A stretch of 41,240 nt of DNA, from positions 1 through 41,240 of the forward strand of contig JAFZKG010000158.1 of NCBI GenBank assembly GCA_017553695.1, written 5' to 3'. This document shows positions 1 through 8,370 of this stretch, in pieces; position 1 is the stretch's first letter; each line of letters begins with the position of its first letter. The position numbers and the translations under genes are program-made. Origin of the DNA: Lachnospiraceae bacterium. GTDB taxonomy: Bacteria; Bacillota; Clostridia; Lachnospirales; Lachnospiraceae. The notes below the pieces were generated by a model. It saw nothing but the letters and a program-made list of their open reading frames with translations. It was not told where the DNA came from and ran no database searches.

Positions 1-4
1 CCCA

Positions 5-44
5 GCAGAAACGAAAAAGGACCCTATGGGTCCCTTTCCGTTTC
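5..44 (-). terminator. Rho-independent terminator of ssrA
   Basis: Just past the tmRNA 3' end, the minus strand folds into a long hairpin. The inner arms are GGGACCC and GGGTCC around an ATA loop. The outer arms are CAGAAACG and CGTTTCTG. A TTTTT run follows the inner stem on the minus strand. The near-symmetry suggests it could stop transcription from either side. Confidence 0.8.
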
Positions 45-391
45 TGGAGCTGGGGGGAATCGAACCCCCGTCCGAAATCTCTTCCATACAGCTTTCTTCC
101 ACTATAGTCATTGAAATTTTGTTTCCCCCGGCCGGATCCCCAATGACAGACTTCCGGTCAGGGTAGCTTCATGGATGTTCTGCAACGGCAAAGCTTACGT
201 TACAGAGTTCCCCGCAATAATGACGCCGAAATAATAGCAGCGGGCCTCTATTACCCGACGAGCTGCAACTTAGGCAGCTAATGCTAATTTATTATTTTTA
301 GCGTTTATTTTTAATTGGATCTTTTTAGGTAGTTACCCGCTACCAGTGGCTTACTCTACTTCTAAAACCCCGTCGAAACCTTTACAGCCCC
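45..391 (-). ncRNA. ssrA: Transfer-messenger RNA (tmRNA)
   Basis: tmRNA rescues stalled ribosomes together with SmpB and tags the nascent peptide for degradation. The minus-strand 5' end GGGGCUG pairs over seven positions (one G-U) with CAGCUCC at the 3' end. The T-arm GGTTCGATTCC lies at about 55-75, and the conserved 5' element GGTTTCGACGGGG is present. The CCA tail is not encoded. The tag frame appears to resume at a GCT at 302..300 and ends with TAA at 272..270, giving AKNNKLALAA; the LAA end is typical of degradation tags. The length of about 347 nt is normal. smpB lies about 2.9 kb upstream in the same orientation. No convincing dedicated promoter was found in the 28 nt between the peptidase stop and the 5' end, so it may be processed from the upstream transcript. 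Confidence 0.95.
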
Positions 392-419
392 GTTTATTAT
401 CTGAACACTCACGTGTTGT

Positions 420-1595
420 TTACTGTTTCGGGATATTCGGATCATACAAAAATGCTCTTGGCTGATTCTTTTTGTCGTATCCGACATCTTGTTTTTTAAT
501 GATGACCGCCTGCGATCCCAACTGCAGAAATCGTCCTTTTAATTTGTTGAGATCATATTGCACAATCCCTACTAAAGGATCATATACCGTTGCAAGACCT
601 TTATCCAGATCAAAGCCGGTCAATACCATACAATGTTCCTGACTGATCCAGCGGATCGTTTCATCTCCGATCTGGAAGGATGTACTCAGGAATGGTTCCT
701 TCATATACTGTGTTCCCCAGAATATGACCGGATAACCATCGGCCACCTGATTCATTAAGGATTCAAATGAATATCCCGTGTAGTTATATGCAATATAGTC
801 TGATTCACACACCTCCAGGTACTTGTTTACGGCATTTACGATGCATGGTGCATAACAGCCTAGTCCATAAGGGGTGTACGGATCACCAACAAAATAATGC
901 CTGAAATCTGCGCTTTTGTTTTCATTCTTAAAGTATCGGTTCGTAAACTTCATAAGTCCGATCGGAAAGTGAAGATACTTCAGAACCATATAAGTAGATA
1001 CGATCTCACATCCTGTCGGCAATTCCGGTAATTGCAGTACGCTGGTCATCTGAATGGAAGCTTTTCTCTTCTTTACAGCATCCTGATCGATCACGCGGTC
1101 TTTATTCAGCCGGATCCCTTCCTGATACCCATAATCATCATCCCAGATATACCAGATACCATTGACTGTTTTACCGATCAATTCTCCGGATTCATCATAT
1201 TCATATATTGCTTTCTGATCGTCTTTTTTAGGTTCCTTTTCAGTGCTTTCCGGTTCAGGTTCCGTTTCTGTTTCAGATTCTTTTTCCGGTTCGGTCTCGG
1301 ACTCTGTCTCTTTCTCCGTCTCCACAAGTGTCTCAGGCTCAGTATCAGACTCTGGCTTAGTCTCGGTCACTGGTTCCGGATTCATATCCGCTTCAGGCTC
1401 GGTGGCCATTTCAGGATCCGTTTTGATCCCCACTTCTTTTATGAATTCCAAGGCGGGTTTTTTCTGAAATGTACCTTGTTTGCCGGGATATACCGGCACC
1501 ATCTCTGAATAAAAACTACTAATTGCAGCATTGCAGAGAAATATACATAAGCAAAGTAAAAGAACGATCAGGACGATCTGCCATCCTTTTTTCAA
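420..1595 (-). CDS. Membrane-anchored C39-like cysteine peptidase with Glu/Thr/Pro-rich linker
   Basis: A predicted surface protein of 391 aa. Residues 5-27 form a hydrophobic signal or anchor segment. Residues 60-125 are a low-complexity Glu/Thr/Pro spacer that would span the wall. The C-terminal half carries a peptidase_C39-like papain fold: PTGCE around residue 195 (candidate nucleophile Cys), EHCMVLTGF (candidate His) and YDP (candidate Asp). The substrate is unknown. There is no ABC exporter nearby, so it is not a bacteriocin-processing C39. The start is TTG at 1595, overlapping the ACT stop by 4 nt. The next in-frame ATG falls after the membrane segment, which favours the TTG. No good ribosome site is visible, so translational coupling is likely. 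It is the last protein gene before ssrA. Confidence 0.75.
   Translation of the reverse strand: MKKGWQIVLIVLLLCLCIFLCNAAISSFYSEMVPVYPGKQGTFQKKPALEFIKEVGIKTDPEMATEPEADMNPEPVTETKPESDTEPETLVETEKETESETEPEKESETETEPEPESTEKEPKKDDQKAIYEYDESGELIGKTVNGIWYIWDDDYGYQEGIRLNKDRVIDQDAVKKRKASIQMTSVLQLPELPTGCEIVSTYMVLKYLHFPIGLMKFTNRYFKNENKSADFRHYFVGDPYTPYGLGCYAPCIVNAVNKYLEVCESDYIAYNYTGYSFESLMNQVADGYPVIFWGTQYMKEPFLSTSFQIGDETIRWISQEHCMVLTGFDLDKGLATVYDPLVGIVQYDLNKLKGRFLQLGSQAVIIKKQDVGYDKKNQPRAFLYDPNIPKQ
1215..1440. repeat. Low-complexity Glu/Thr/Pro-encoding degenerate repeats
   Basis: Within the C39-like peptidase gene, this stretch is built from degenerate 6-12 bp units of the type TCxGxxTCxGTxTC on the plus strand. 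On the minus strand it encodes repeated TEPE, TETE and ESETE units. Such repeats commonly vary in copy number between strains. In the protein they would form an extended acidic stalk. Confidence 0.75.
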
Positions 1596-1996
1596 TTGAT
1601 CAGTTCAAACCCTTTTTCTTCCAAGCTCTTTTCAACTTCTGCCACGTCTTTGATCTTGAACACGATCGCCTGCTGTCCAGGTTCTGTTGATAATACATAC
1701 ATGTATTCAATGTTGTAATTACTGGTAACAGCATCCGTCACACTTTTCAGACTGTCAAATCCACCAGGGAGCCTGACGGCTACAACGTCTGTCAGTGATG
1801 CAGAAAAGTCCACTGCTTTCAATGCATCTTTTGCCTTTTCCGGGTTTGAAACGATCAGTCTGAGGATTCCGTATTCACTGCTTTCCGCCAGGGAAAACGA
1901 ATGGATCTGAATACTGTTTTCCCCAAATACCTGAAACAGATCTTCCAGTCTGCCTTCTCTGTTCTCGAGAAAAACAGATAATTGTTTCAATGCCAT
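1592..1996 (-). CDS. Tandem ACT-domain protein paired with phenylacetate-CoA ligase
   Basis: A 134-aa protein with two ACT-type ligand-binding folds, about residues 1-65 and 70-134. The first begins LKQLSVFLENREGRL and the second is in the region YNIEYMYVLS. ACT modules usually bind amino acids and control partner enzymes. Stand-alone proteins of this type recur next to paaK-like ligases in anaerobes that oxidise aromatic 2-oxo acids. The ATG at 1996 was chosen because a strong GGAGGAGGT lies 7 nt upstream; a longer frame starting at 2020 would bury that site. The gene follows paaK by 16 nt and overlaps the next gene by 4 nt. A role as a sensor of phenylalanine-type ligands is inferred from context only. 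Confidence 0.85.
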   Translation of the reverse strand: MALKQLSVFLENREGRLEDLFQVFGENSIQIHSFSLAESSEYGILRLIVSNPEKAKDALKAVDFSASLTDVVAVRLPGGFDSLKSVTDAVTSNYNIEYMYVLSTEPGQQAIVFKIKDVAEVEKSLEEKGFELIN

Positions 1997-2012
1997 CTGC
2001 CTACCTCCTCCA

Positions 2013-3314
2013 TTAATCAAATTTCCGGTTATCGATCACTCTTTTCGCTTTTCCGACACTTCTTTCAATCGATTTCGGCTCAACAAGTTTTACCTTTGTT
2101 GCCAGACCGATCATCTGCTGGATCGCATAAGAGATCTTCTTTTCCAGTTTCTCAAGTTCGCGGATCTCGTCCGAGAAGAACTTCTCATCTACTTCCACTT
2201 TCACCATCAGCGTATCAAGAGCGCCTTCCCGATCCACAATGATCTGATAATTCGGCGTAGTCTCATCAAGTGACAGAAGTGCTGTCTCAATCTGTGACGG
2301 GAATACATTGACGCCCCGGATGATGAGCATATCATCACTTCTCCCCTTGAATCTCGAAAGTCTTGCATTCGTCCGTCCGCACTCGCATGTTTCATGTGTG
2401 ATGCTCGTCAGGTCTCTTGTCCGGTACCTGAGTAGCGGCATGCCTTCTTTATTCAGGTTGGTGAGGATCAGTTCTCCGGTCACATTATCTTCCAGATGTT
2501 CCTTTGTATTCGGATCAATGATTTCCGGATAGAAATAGTCCTCATAAATATGCATGCCCTTGTGGAATGCGCAGTCATTTGCGACGCCCGGACCCATAAG
2601 TTCACTCAAGCCGTAAATATCAAATGCTTTAACATGAAGCTTTTCTTCAATCTGATTCCGCATGGCCTCGGTCCAAGGTTCCGCACCATTGATCGTGGCT
2701 TTCAGTTTGATCTGATCTAATACACCCATTTCCTCCATGACTTCTGCAATATGCATCAGATAGGAAGGTGTACACATCAGACCGGTCACTTCAAAATCGA
2801 TCATCATATTGATCAGTTTCTTCGTGCTTCCGGTTGACATCGGAACGACCGTTGCGCCGAGATGCTCAACGCCATAATGGGCGCCAAGACCACCAGTGAA
2901 CAGACCATATCCATAAGCAACCTGAATGATATCATCTTTTCCGAGTCCGGCCATCGTCAGTGATCTTGCCACACACTCACACCAGGTATCGATATCTTTT
3001 CTGGTATACCCGACAACAGTCGGCTTACCAGTTGTACCGGAAGAGGCGTGAATACGTACGATCTCTGTCTTTGGAACCGCAAACAGTCCGAATGGATAAT
3101 TATCACGAAGGTCATCCTTCGTCGTAAAAGGCAGTTTTTCAATGTCTTCGATCCCGCGGATGTCTCCAGGCTCAATACCCATTTCCTGCATTTTCCGACG
3201 GTAGAACTTTACATTGTGATAGACATTGCTGACAGTCTTCCTAAGCCGAGCACTCTGCAAAGCAGTCATTTCGTCACGGCTCATGCATTCTTTCGCTTCA
3301 TTCCAAATTTCCAT
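2013..3314 (-). CDS. paaK: Phenylacetate-CoA ligase (AMP-forming)
   Basis: This adenylate-forming enzyme of about 433 aa activates phenylacetate or related aryl acids to CoA thioesters using ATP. The P-loop-like motif [14 protein letters not shown] is intact. Downstream are YGLSEL and the hinge/ribose region RYRTRDL, and a C-terminal subdomain carries the late lysine region [11 protein letters not shown]. The family usually starts M-x-IWN, which matches the ATG at 3314. AAGGATGG lies 8 nt upstream of it, whereas the ATG at 3326 has no spaced ribosome site. The partner ACT gene follows at once. Indolepyruvate oxidoreductase (iorAB), the usual third partner, is absent here. The protein is probably cytoplasmic and salvages or ferments aromatic amino acid products. 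Confidence 0.9.
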   Translation of the reverse strand: MEIWNEAKECMSRDEMTALQSARLRKTVSNVYHNVKFYRRKMQEMGIEPGDIRGIEDIEKLPFTTKDDLRDNYPFGLFAVPKTEIVRIHASSGTTGKPTVVGYTRKDIDTWCECVARSLTMAGLGKDDIIQVAYGYGLFTGGLGAHYGVEHLGATVVPMSTGSTKKLINMMIDFEVTGLMCTPSYLMHIAEVMEEMGVLDQIKLKATINGAEPWTEAMRNQIEEKLHVKAFDIYGLSELMGPGVANDCAFHKGMHIYEDYFYPEIIDPNTKEHLEDNVTGELILTNLNKEGMPLLRYRTRDLTSITHETCECGRTNARLSRFKGRSDDMLIIRGVNVFPSQIETALLSLDETTPNYQIIVDREGALDTLMVKVEVDEKFFSDEIRELEKLEKKISYAIQQMIGLATKVKLVEPKSIERSVGKAKRVIDNRKFD

Positions 3315-3328
3315 TAATCTTTCCATCC

Positions 3329-3793
3329 TTACTGTTTTATATTTCGGACCTTAAGGTCTCTTTCAGCTTCCCGTTTCTGATCTTTCTTTGCGATATCCTG
3401 CCGTTTGTCATAGAGTTTTTTACCTTTACACAGACCAATCTCCACTTTGCACAGACTGTCCTTGAAATACACCTTCAAAGGGATCACCGTGAAACCCTGC
3501 TGTGCCGTTTTCTGCGTGATCTTGCGGATCTCATCTTTGTGAAGGAGAAGTTTGCGTATCCGGAGCGGGTCCCGGTTGAAGATATTTCCTTTTTCATATG
3601 GGGAGATATTCATTCCATATACAAAAAGTTCGCCACCCTTATCCTTGACAAATGCCTCCTTGATGTTGCACTTTCCCATCCGGAGTGATTTCACTTCAGT
3701 GCCTTTCAGGGAGATGCCTGCTTCGTAGGTATCTTCCACAAAATAGTCATGATATGCTTTTTTATTGTTTGCGATCAGTTTTATATTATTCAT
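3329..3793 (-). CDS. smpB: SsrA-binding protein SmpB
   Basis: SmpB binds the tRNA-like domain of tmRNA and delivers it to stalled ribosomes. The 154-aa product has the family OB-fold sequence: [19 protein letters not shown], then KGTEVKSLR, then the basic C-terminal tail [14 protein letters not shown]. The ATG at 3793 fits the normal N-terminus but has no Shine-Dalgarno and sits 4 nt after the T-tract of the secG terminator. The frame is open upstream through that hairpin to an ATG-ATG at 3832-3827 that overlaps the secG stop as TAATG. A 13-residue extended form by translational coupling is therefore possible. ssrA is in the same orientation downstream. Confidence 0.95.
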   Translation of the reverse strand: MNNIKLIANNKKAYHDYFVEDTYEAGISLKGTEVKSLRMGKCNIKEAFVKDKGGELFVYGMNISPYEKGNIFNRDPLRIRKLLLHKDEIRKITQKTAQQGFTVIPLKVYFKDSLCKVEIGLCKGKKLYDKRQDIAKKDQKREAERDLKVRNIKQ

Positions 3794-3797
3794 GTTT

Positions 3798-3826
3798 AAA
3801 AAAACACTCTCATGCGAGAGTGTTTT
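3798..3826 (-). terminator. Intrinsic terminator between secG and smpB
   Basis: On the minus strand an 11-bp perfect stem (AAAACACTCTC with GAGAGTGTTTT, loop GCAT) runs into seven T. It begins 5 nt after the secG stop and ends 4 nt before the smpB ATG. It would reduce expression of smpB and everything after it from the secG promoter. Confidence 0.85.
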
Positions 3827-3831
3827 CATCA

Positions 3832-4077
3832 TTACAGTTTTGTGAATAGTCCGACATTCAGCAGGATCGCCGCTATGAAGAATATGATCGTCATCACTAC
3901 GGTGATGCGTTCCAGTTTCCCTTCTTTGGACTTCCGTTTGTTTCTGCTCCAGTAAGTATCCGAACCACCGCTGATGGATCCGGAGAGTCCTGCGGACTTG
4001 CCTTCCTGCAGACAGACAACCACGATCAAAACAACACTCGCTATCGAAATAATAATTGTTGCAATTAAATAAAACAA
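3832..4077 (-). CDS. secG: Protein translocase subunit SecG
   Basis: SecG is a small accessory subunit of the SecYEG channel with two membrane helices. Here they are about residues 3-23 and 58-78 of an 81-aa product. The linker carries the family signature LQEGKSAGLSGSISGG. I chose the TTG at 4077: AGGAGG lies 7 nt upstream and the product has the normal length. The in-frame ATG at 4101 has no ribosome site and lies about where transcription should begin, and it would place AGGAGG inside the coding sequence. A good promoter lies just upstream and a strong terminator just downstream. Confidence 0.9.
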   Translation of the reverse strand: MFYLIATIIISIASVVLIVVVCLQEGKSAGLSGSISGGSDTYWSRNKRKSKEGKLERITVVMTIIFFIAAILLNVGLFTKL

Positions 4078-4110
4078 AACATAACCTCCTGTTTTTGCCA
4101 TTACCGATGT

Positions 4111-4139
4111 ATGTTAGCATAAATGAAGGCTATTGGCAA
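4111..4139 (-). promoter_or_regulatory. SigA-type promoter for secG
   Basis: On the minus strand, -35 TTGCCA (4139-4134), a 17-nt spacer and -10 TAACAT (4116-4111) preceded by an extended TGC. The predicted start falls near 4104-4100. This leaves a short leader that contains AGGAGG and the TTG start of secG. Confidence 0.65.
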
Positions 4140-4144
4140 GAAAG

Positions 4145-4168
4145 AAATGTGACGAAAAATCCACATTT
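4145..4168 (-). terminator. Weak terminator-like hairpin after the capA pair
   Basis: On the minus strand AAATGTG and CACATTT form a perfect 7-bp stem around a 10-nt loop, starting at the stop codon of the preceding gene and followed by CTTTCTT. The stem is A/T-rich and the T-tract interrupted, so termination may be partial. It is the only candidate separating the gpmI-capA transcript from secG. Confidence 0.4.
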
Positions 4169-5442
4169 TACGGCAGGCGGTCGATCATCCACGAACCGAA
4201 GACATTCTGAGCTTTTTGCTTCAGAAGCTCCAGCGAAAATGCATCATCATAAGTCAGATAGGTATCGTGAACATCTGCCAGCTCCTGCGTATAATCTGCC
4301 AGATAATAGGTTTGGATCACTACCGGATCCCCTGTTTTGTCATTATGTGTTACAACCGGGACCACTTTCGCGCTGTCTGTTACGATATGTGTTCCCTCAT
4401 CGTCTTTTTCTATGGCTACATAAGCCATGCCTCCCAGTACCAGATCCGTATATTGCTGGTTGGAAACAAAATTACCAAGAGAATAGTAACAAAGAGCTTT
4501 ATTACCATTCTCTGCAGTGATCCATTCAATATTCTCGATCACATGCGGATGTGTACCCAGGATCAGGTCTGCACCAGCTTCTGTGAACATGGCTCCCCAT
4601 TCTTTCTGGAAAGATGTCGGTTCTCCAACCTGGTTTTCTTCTCCCCAGTGCGGGCATACGATGACGAAGTCTGCCAGTGTATCAGCCCGCTGCACCTGTT
4701 CTTTGATGTAATCCCATGTGCTGTCATTCATCAGGGTAATAAGATAGTCCTCATCATAGGGAAGTTCATAACCGTTCAGTCCATACGTATAGTTTAAGAT
4801 TGCAAATGTGATCCCGTTAACTGTTAGGAGCGGGATCTCGTCTGCTTCGGCCTGCGACTCATGCATGCCGACCATAAGTATCTTATCCGTATGTTTTTTC
4901 CAAAAACTGATACTGTGCCGGATGCCGTCTGTTCCCGCATCCATGGAATGATTCGATGCCTGCAGTGCAACATCAAAACCGGCATCGATCACGGCCAGTC
5001 CCATTTCATCCGGCGTATTGAAATTCGGATAACCGGTATAAGGACCTCCGCCTAACGGTGTTTCCACATTGGCGATTGCCAGGTCCATGGAAGAAATATC
5101 AGCCTTCAGTAATGCAAACAGACTGGAAAAATCATATCCATTCCCTGTTTCAGCCAGATTCAGGATCGTTTCATGTGCGATGATATCCCCTACAGCAGTC
5201 AGTTTGACACGTTTTACACCATTATCCTCTGTTACTTCTTCGCTCGTGACATTCTGCGGATTCCCGTCTTCCTGCTTCTTTTCCTTCTTACTGCAGGACA
5301 TCGCTCCTAAAACAAGGGACGCAATAAGAGCCACCGCAATGATGATCGTACCGATACGGATGATCATCTTCTGTCTTTTTGCTTTTTTTCTTCTGGCGAT
5401 AGCCGCCTGTTTTTTCCGGTAATTACTGTTTCTGTTGTCCAT
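4168..5442 (-). CDS. CapA-family (PGA_cap) metallophosphatase-fold protein, downstream copy
   Basis: A 424-aa membrane-anchored protein. A cytoplasmic basic N-terminus is followed by a single helix at about residues 26-48, ending at a Cys, and then an extracellular CapA domain. Motifs typical of the family are visible: VGDIIAHE, ANVETPLGG, ASNHSMDAG, CPHWGEE, GTHPHVIE and SLGNF. CapA proteins are tied to poly-gamma-glutamate capsule formation, but no capBC genes are present, so a wall- or polymer-related hydrolase or ligase accessory role is equally possible. It lies 2 nt after the stop of its paralogue and has no ribosome site of its own, which suggests reinitiation. Confidence 0.85.
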   Translation of the reverse strand: MDNRNSNYRKKQAAIARRKKAKRQKMIIRIGTIIIAVALIASLVLGAMSCSKKEKKQEDGNPQNVTSEEVTEDNGVKRVKLTAVGDIIAHETILNLAETGNGYDFSSLFALLKADISSMDLAIANVETPLGGGPYTGYPNFNTPDEMGLAVIDAGFDVALQASNHSMDAGTDGIRHSISFWKKHTDKILMVGMHESQAEADEIPLLTVNGITFAILNYTYGLNGYELPYDEDYLITLMNDSTWDYIKEQVQRADTLADFVIVCPHWGEENQVGEPTSFQKEWGAMFTEAGADLILGTHPHVIENIEWITAENGNKALCYYSLGNFVSNQQYTDLVLGGMAYVAIEKDDEGTHIVTDSAKVVPVVTHNDKTGDPVVIQTYYLADYTQELADVHDTYLTYDDAFSLELLKQKAQNVFGSWMIDRLP

Positions 5443-5444
5443 AA

Positions 5445-6806
5445 TTAGTATTGAATGATCCAGCTTCCAAAGATCTCATTTGCGAGCTCATTCAGCCGCT
5501 CATATGAGAAATTATCTCTTCCATTTACATAAATATCATGTTCTTCCGCCAGTTCCACGCTGTAATCCTGCAATTTATAGCAGACGACATTCTGTGTAAA
5601 ACCGCCTGCCGGAACATTATGCGTCACGACCGGAACCACTCCGGTAGCCGATTCATCAATAAAAGTCTTACCGTCTTCTTTGACGATCCGGACCTTTGCC
5701 ATGCCGCCAAGCACCTCCGGTGTTTCCTGCTGATTGGAAGCATAATTGCCGATCGAATAATAACAAAGCGCCTTGTTTCCATTATCTGCAGTGATCCATT
5801 CGATCTTTTCGCAAACATGCGGATGTGTGCCAATGATCAGATCGGCTCCGGCTTTTGTGAAGACTTCACCCCAGTATTCCTGAAAATCTGTGATATCACC
5901 AACCAGGTCCTCTGTCCCCCAGTGCGGGAAAACAATGACAAAATCTGCCATGCTCTTTGCCTTCTGGATATCAGAAACGATCAGATCATAGTTTTCATCA
6001 TCGATCAATGTGACCAGGTATTGCATGTCATATGGCATCTCAAAACCATTCAGGCCATAAGTATAATTCAGCATGGCGATCTTGATCCCGTTTTTCTCAT
6101 ATACCATGATGGTATCCCGTTCTTCCTGTGAGGAATTTGCGCCGATCATTTTGATTTTATCAGATCTGGTCTTCCAGTAATTGACGGTATTGATCACACC
6201 GTCTGATCCCATGTCATAGGTATGGTTGGATGCCTGCGTGGCAACATCAAATCCGGCATTGATCTCTGCATCTACGATTTCTGTCGGTGTATTAAAAATG
6301 AAGTAGATACCTCCGTCTGCGTCTTGTGTCGGATCGACCGGGGTCTCCTGATTGCAGACAGCAATGTCAGCTCTTGAGATATCATCTTTCATGACTGCAA
6401 AGATACTGTTGAAATCATAAGTCCCGTCTTCATTATCCGCGTAATTCAGCAGCGGCGTATGCATGAGCACATCGCCCACCGCAACCAGTTCTACTGTGGA
6501 ACGCGCTGGCTCTGTAACCTCTTCGGATGTCGGCTGTACAGTTGTATTGTTGGCATCATCATTGTTCTTTTTATGATGTGCGCAGGAAACGACAACTACT
6601 GCAATGATCGCAACCAGGATGAGGCACACGATCACTGTCAGGATCCTTAGCAGTCTGGTTTCTTTCCTTCTCTTTTCCGCCGCAAGTCTGCGTTTCCGGG
6701 CAGCTTGCGCGGCCGCACTCCTTGTGGAAGAGGAAGGCTGACGTCCCGAAGACGCAGTCTTTCTTACTTCATTTGTAGTTACATGTCTTTTTTGTCTGTT
6801 ATCCAA
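5445..6806 (-). CDS. CapA-family (PGA_cap) metallophosphatase-fold protein, upstream copy
   Basis: A 453-aa paralogue of the downstream gene with the same layout: an Arg/Lys/Ser-rich cytoplasmic tail, one membrane helix at about residues 50-73, then the CapA domain. It carries VGDVLMHTPLL, CNQETPVDP, ASNHTYDMG, FPHWGTED, GTHPHVCE and SIGNY. The start is TTG at 6806, with AGGAGG 8 nt upstream; no suitable ATG is present. It follows gpmI by 17 nt in the same transcript. The pair looks like an old tandem duplication, because the motifs are shared while the linkers and tails have diverged. The substrate is unknown. Confidence 0.85.
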   Translation of the reverse strand: MDNRQKRHVTTNEVRKTASSGRQPSSSTRSAAAQAARKRRLAAEKRRKETRLLRILTVIVCLILVAIIAVVVVSCAHHKKNNDDANNTTVQPTSEEVTEPARSTVELVAVGDVLMHTPLLNYADNEDGTYDFNSIFAVMKDDISRADIAVCNQETPVDPTQDADGGIYFIFNTPTEIVDAEINAGFDVATQASNHTYDMGSDGVINTVNYWKTRSDKIKMIGANSSQEERDTIMVYEKNGIKIAMLNYTYGLNGFEMPYDMQYLVTLIDDENYDLIVSDIQKAKSMADFVIVFPHWGTEDLVGDITDFQEYWGEVFTKAGADLIIGTHPHVCEKIEWITADNGNKALCYYSIGNYASNQQETPEVLGGMAKVRIVKEDGKTFIDESATGVVPVVTHNVPAGGFTQNVVCYKLQDYSVELAEEHDIYVNGRDNFSYERLNELANEIFGSWIIQY

Positions 6807-6823
6807 TGTCCGGTCCTCCTAAC

Positions 6824-8368
6824 TTACTCTGCCCGGTTGATCAGTAAACTCTGTCCTGTCATTTCAGGTGGCTGCGGAAGTGATAAAAGTTCCAACAAAG
6901 TCGGTGCGATATCACAAAGACGTCCATTCTCCCGTAAGGTGATCCCTTCCGGTCCGTTGATCAGAATGAATGGGACCGGATTTGTGGTATGAGCTGTCCA
7001 TGGTTCCCCTGTTTTTAGATTGATCAGTTCTTCTGCATTTCCATGGTCTGCGCAGAGAAACATGATCCCGTCCACATTCAGGATGGCATCGACTACTTTC
7101 CGTACACATTCATCAATCGTTTCGATCGCAGATATGACGGCACCCATGACGCCTGTATGACCGACCATATCCGGATTCGCAAAATTGATCACGATGACAT
7201 CATATTCCTGCGAGCGGATCTTACCGATCAGTGTATCACAAACTTCCGGTGCGCTCATTTCCGGCTTCAGATCATAAGTCGCAACCTTCGGGGATGGGAT
7301 CAGAAACCGGTCCTCATTCTCATTCGGAGTCTCCTTACCACCATTAAAGAAAAATGTCACGTGAGCATATTTTTCCGTTTCCGCAATGCGTGCCTGCCTG
7401 AGTCCGTGTCTGGCAATATATTCACCAAAGGTATTTATGATCTCTTCATCTTTGAAGACAACTTCCTTATTCGGGATCATATCATCATAATCTGTAAAGC
7501 ATACATAAAATGTGCTGATACGATTTCCTCTGTCAAATCCGTCAAATTCGTCACAGCAGAACGTACGGGATATTTCCCTTGCCCTGTCCGGACGGAAATT
7601 AAAGAATACGATCGAATCGCCTGATTTGATCAGAGAGACTGGCTTTCCGTCTTCCGTGATCACTGTCGGTTCGATGAATTCATCCGTGACCTCCCTTGCG
7701 TAGGAATGTTCCATAGCCTCAATTGGATCTGTCTCTTTAATGCCTTCCCCAAACACAAGTGAACGATATGCCTTTTCTACACGTTCCCACCTGTTATCCC
7801 TGTCCATGGCGTAATAACGTCCACAGATCGATGCGATCTTTCCAACGCCAATCTCCTCAGCCTTCGTTATGAAATCCCTGATATAGTCGATACCGGAGGT
7901 CGGAGAGGTATCTCTGCCATCCATGAAGCAATGAATGAAAACGCGGTCCAGATCCATCTTTTTGCACAGTTGAAGCAATGCATACAGATGACGGATATCA
8001 CTATGCACACCGCCGTCAGACATTAATCCGTACAGATGCAGGTCCGATTGATTCTTCTTACAGTTTTCAATTGCCTCTATCAGTTCTTTTTTTTCAAAGA
8101 AATCACCATCTTCTATCGATTTCGTGATCCTGGTAAGGTCCTGATAGACAACTCTGCCGGCGCCCATGTTGAGATGACCGACTTCAGAATTACCCATCTG
8201 TCCGTCAGGCAGCCCGACAGCAAGTCCGCTGGCATACCCTTTGACAAATGGATACTCCTGCATCAGCCGGTCGATCGTCGGCGTCTTTGCAGCTGCAATG
8301 GCATTCCCGGTTGTTTCGTCCGTCAGCCCAAATCCATCCAGGATCATAAGTACGACCGGTTTTCTCAT
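6824..8368 (-). CDS. gpmI: 2,3-bisphosphoglycerate-independent phosphoglycerate mutase
   Basis: This enzyme interconverts 3- and 2-phosphoglycerate in glycolysis through a phosphoserine intermediate and Mn ions. Its 514 aa match the family. The alkaline-phosphatase-like N-terminus carries VLMILDGFGL. The nucleophile is Ser61 in GQMGNSEVGHLNMGAGR. DGRDTSP marks the transferase domain, and late metal ligands lie in NPDMVGHTG and ADHGNAEE. The ATG at 8368 has GAGG 6 nt upstream, and the nadK stop codon lies inside that ribosome site. It is unlinked to fba and pfp, which are 26 kb away on the other strand. Confidence 0.97.
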   Translation of the reverse strand: MRKPVVLMILDGFGLTDETTGNAIAAAKTPTIDRLMQEYPFVKGYASGLAVGLPDGQMGNSEVGHLNMGAGRVVYQDLTRITKSIEDGDFFEKKELIEAIENCKKNQSDLHLYGLMSDGGVHSDIRHLYALLQLCKKMDLDRVFIHCFMDGRDTSPTSGIDYIRDFITKAEEIGVGKIASICGRYYAMDRDNRWERVEKAYRSLVFGEGIKETDPIEAMEHSYAREVTDEFIEPTVITEDGKPVSLIKSGDSIVFFNFRPDRAREISRTFCCDEFDGFDRGNRISTFYVCFTDYDDMIPNKEVVFKDEEIINTFGEYIARHGLRQARIAETEKYAHVTFFFNGGKETPNENEDRFLIPSPKVATYDLKPEMSAPEVCDTLIGKIRSQEYDVIVINFANPDMVGHTGVMGAVISAIETIDECVRKVVDAILNVDGIMFLCADHGNAEELINLKTGEPWTAHTTNPVPFILINGPEGITLRENGRLCDIAPTLLELLSLPQPPEMTGQSLLINRAE

Positions 8369-8370
8369 AA

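Noticed and set aside
392..419. Dedicated ssrA promoter
   Set aside because: A GATAAT lies close to the 5' end, but nothing resembling a -35 is present at a proper distance, so it was not listed.
1032..1508. Plus-strand frames opposite the repeat region (Phe/Arg-rich and Ser/Gly/Val repeat proteins)
   Set aside because: They are the complement of the Glu/Thr/Pro repeats in the peptidase gene. Their repetitive composition is explained entirely by that.
3329..4120. SmpB as a 263-aa fusion reaching into secG
   Set aside because: The extra N-terminal sequence is secG read in another frame and has no family match. Only the short extension from 3832 is considered possible.
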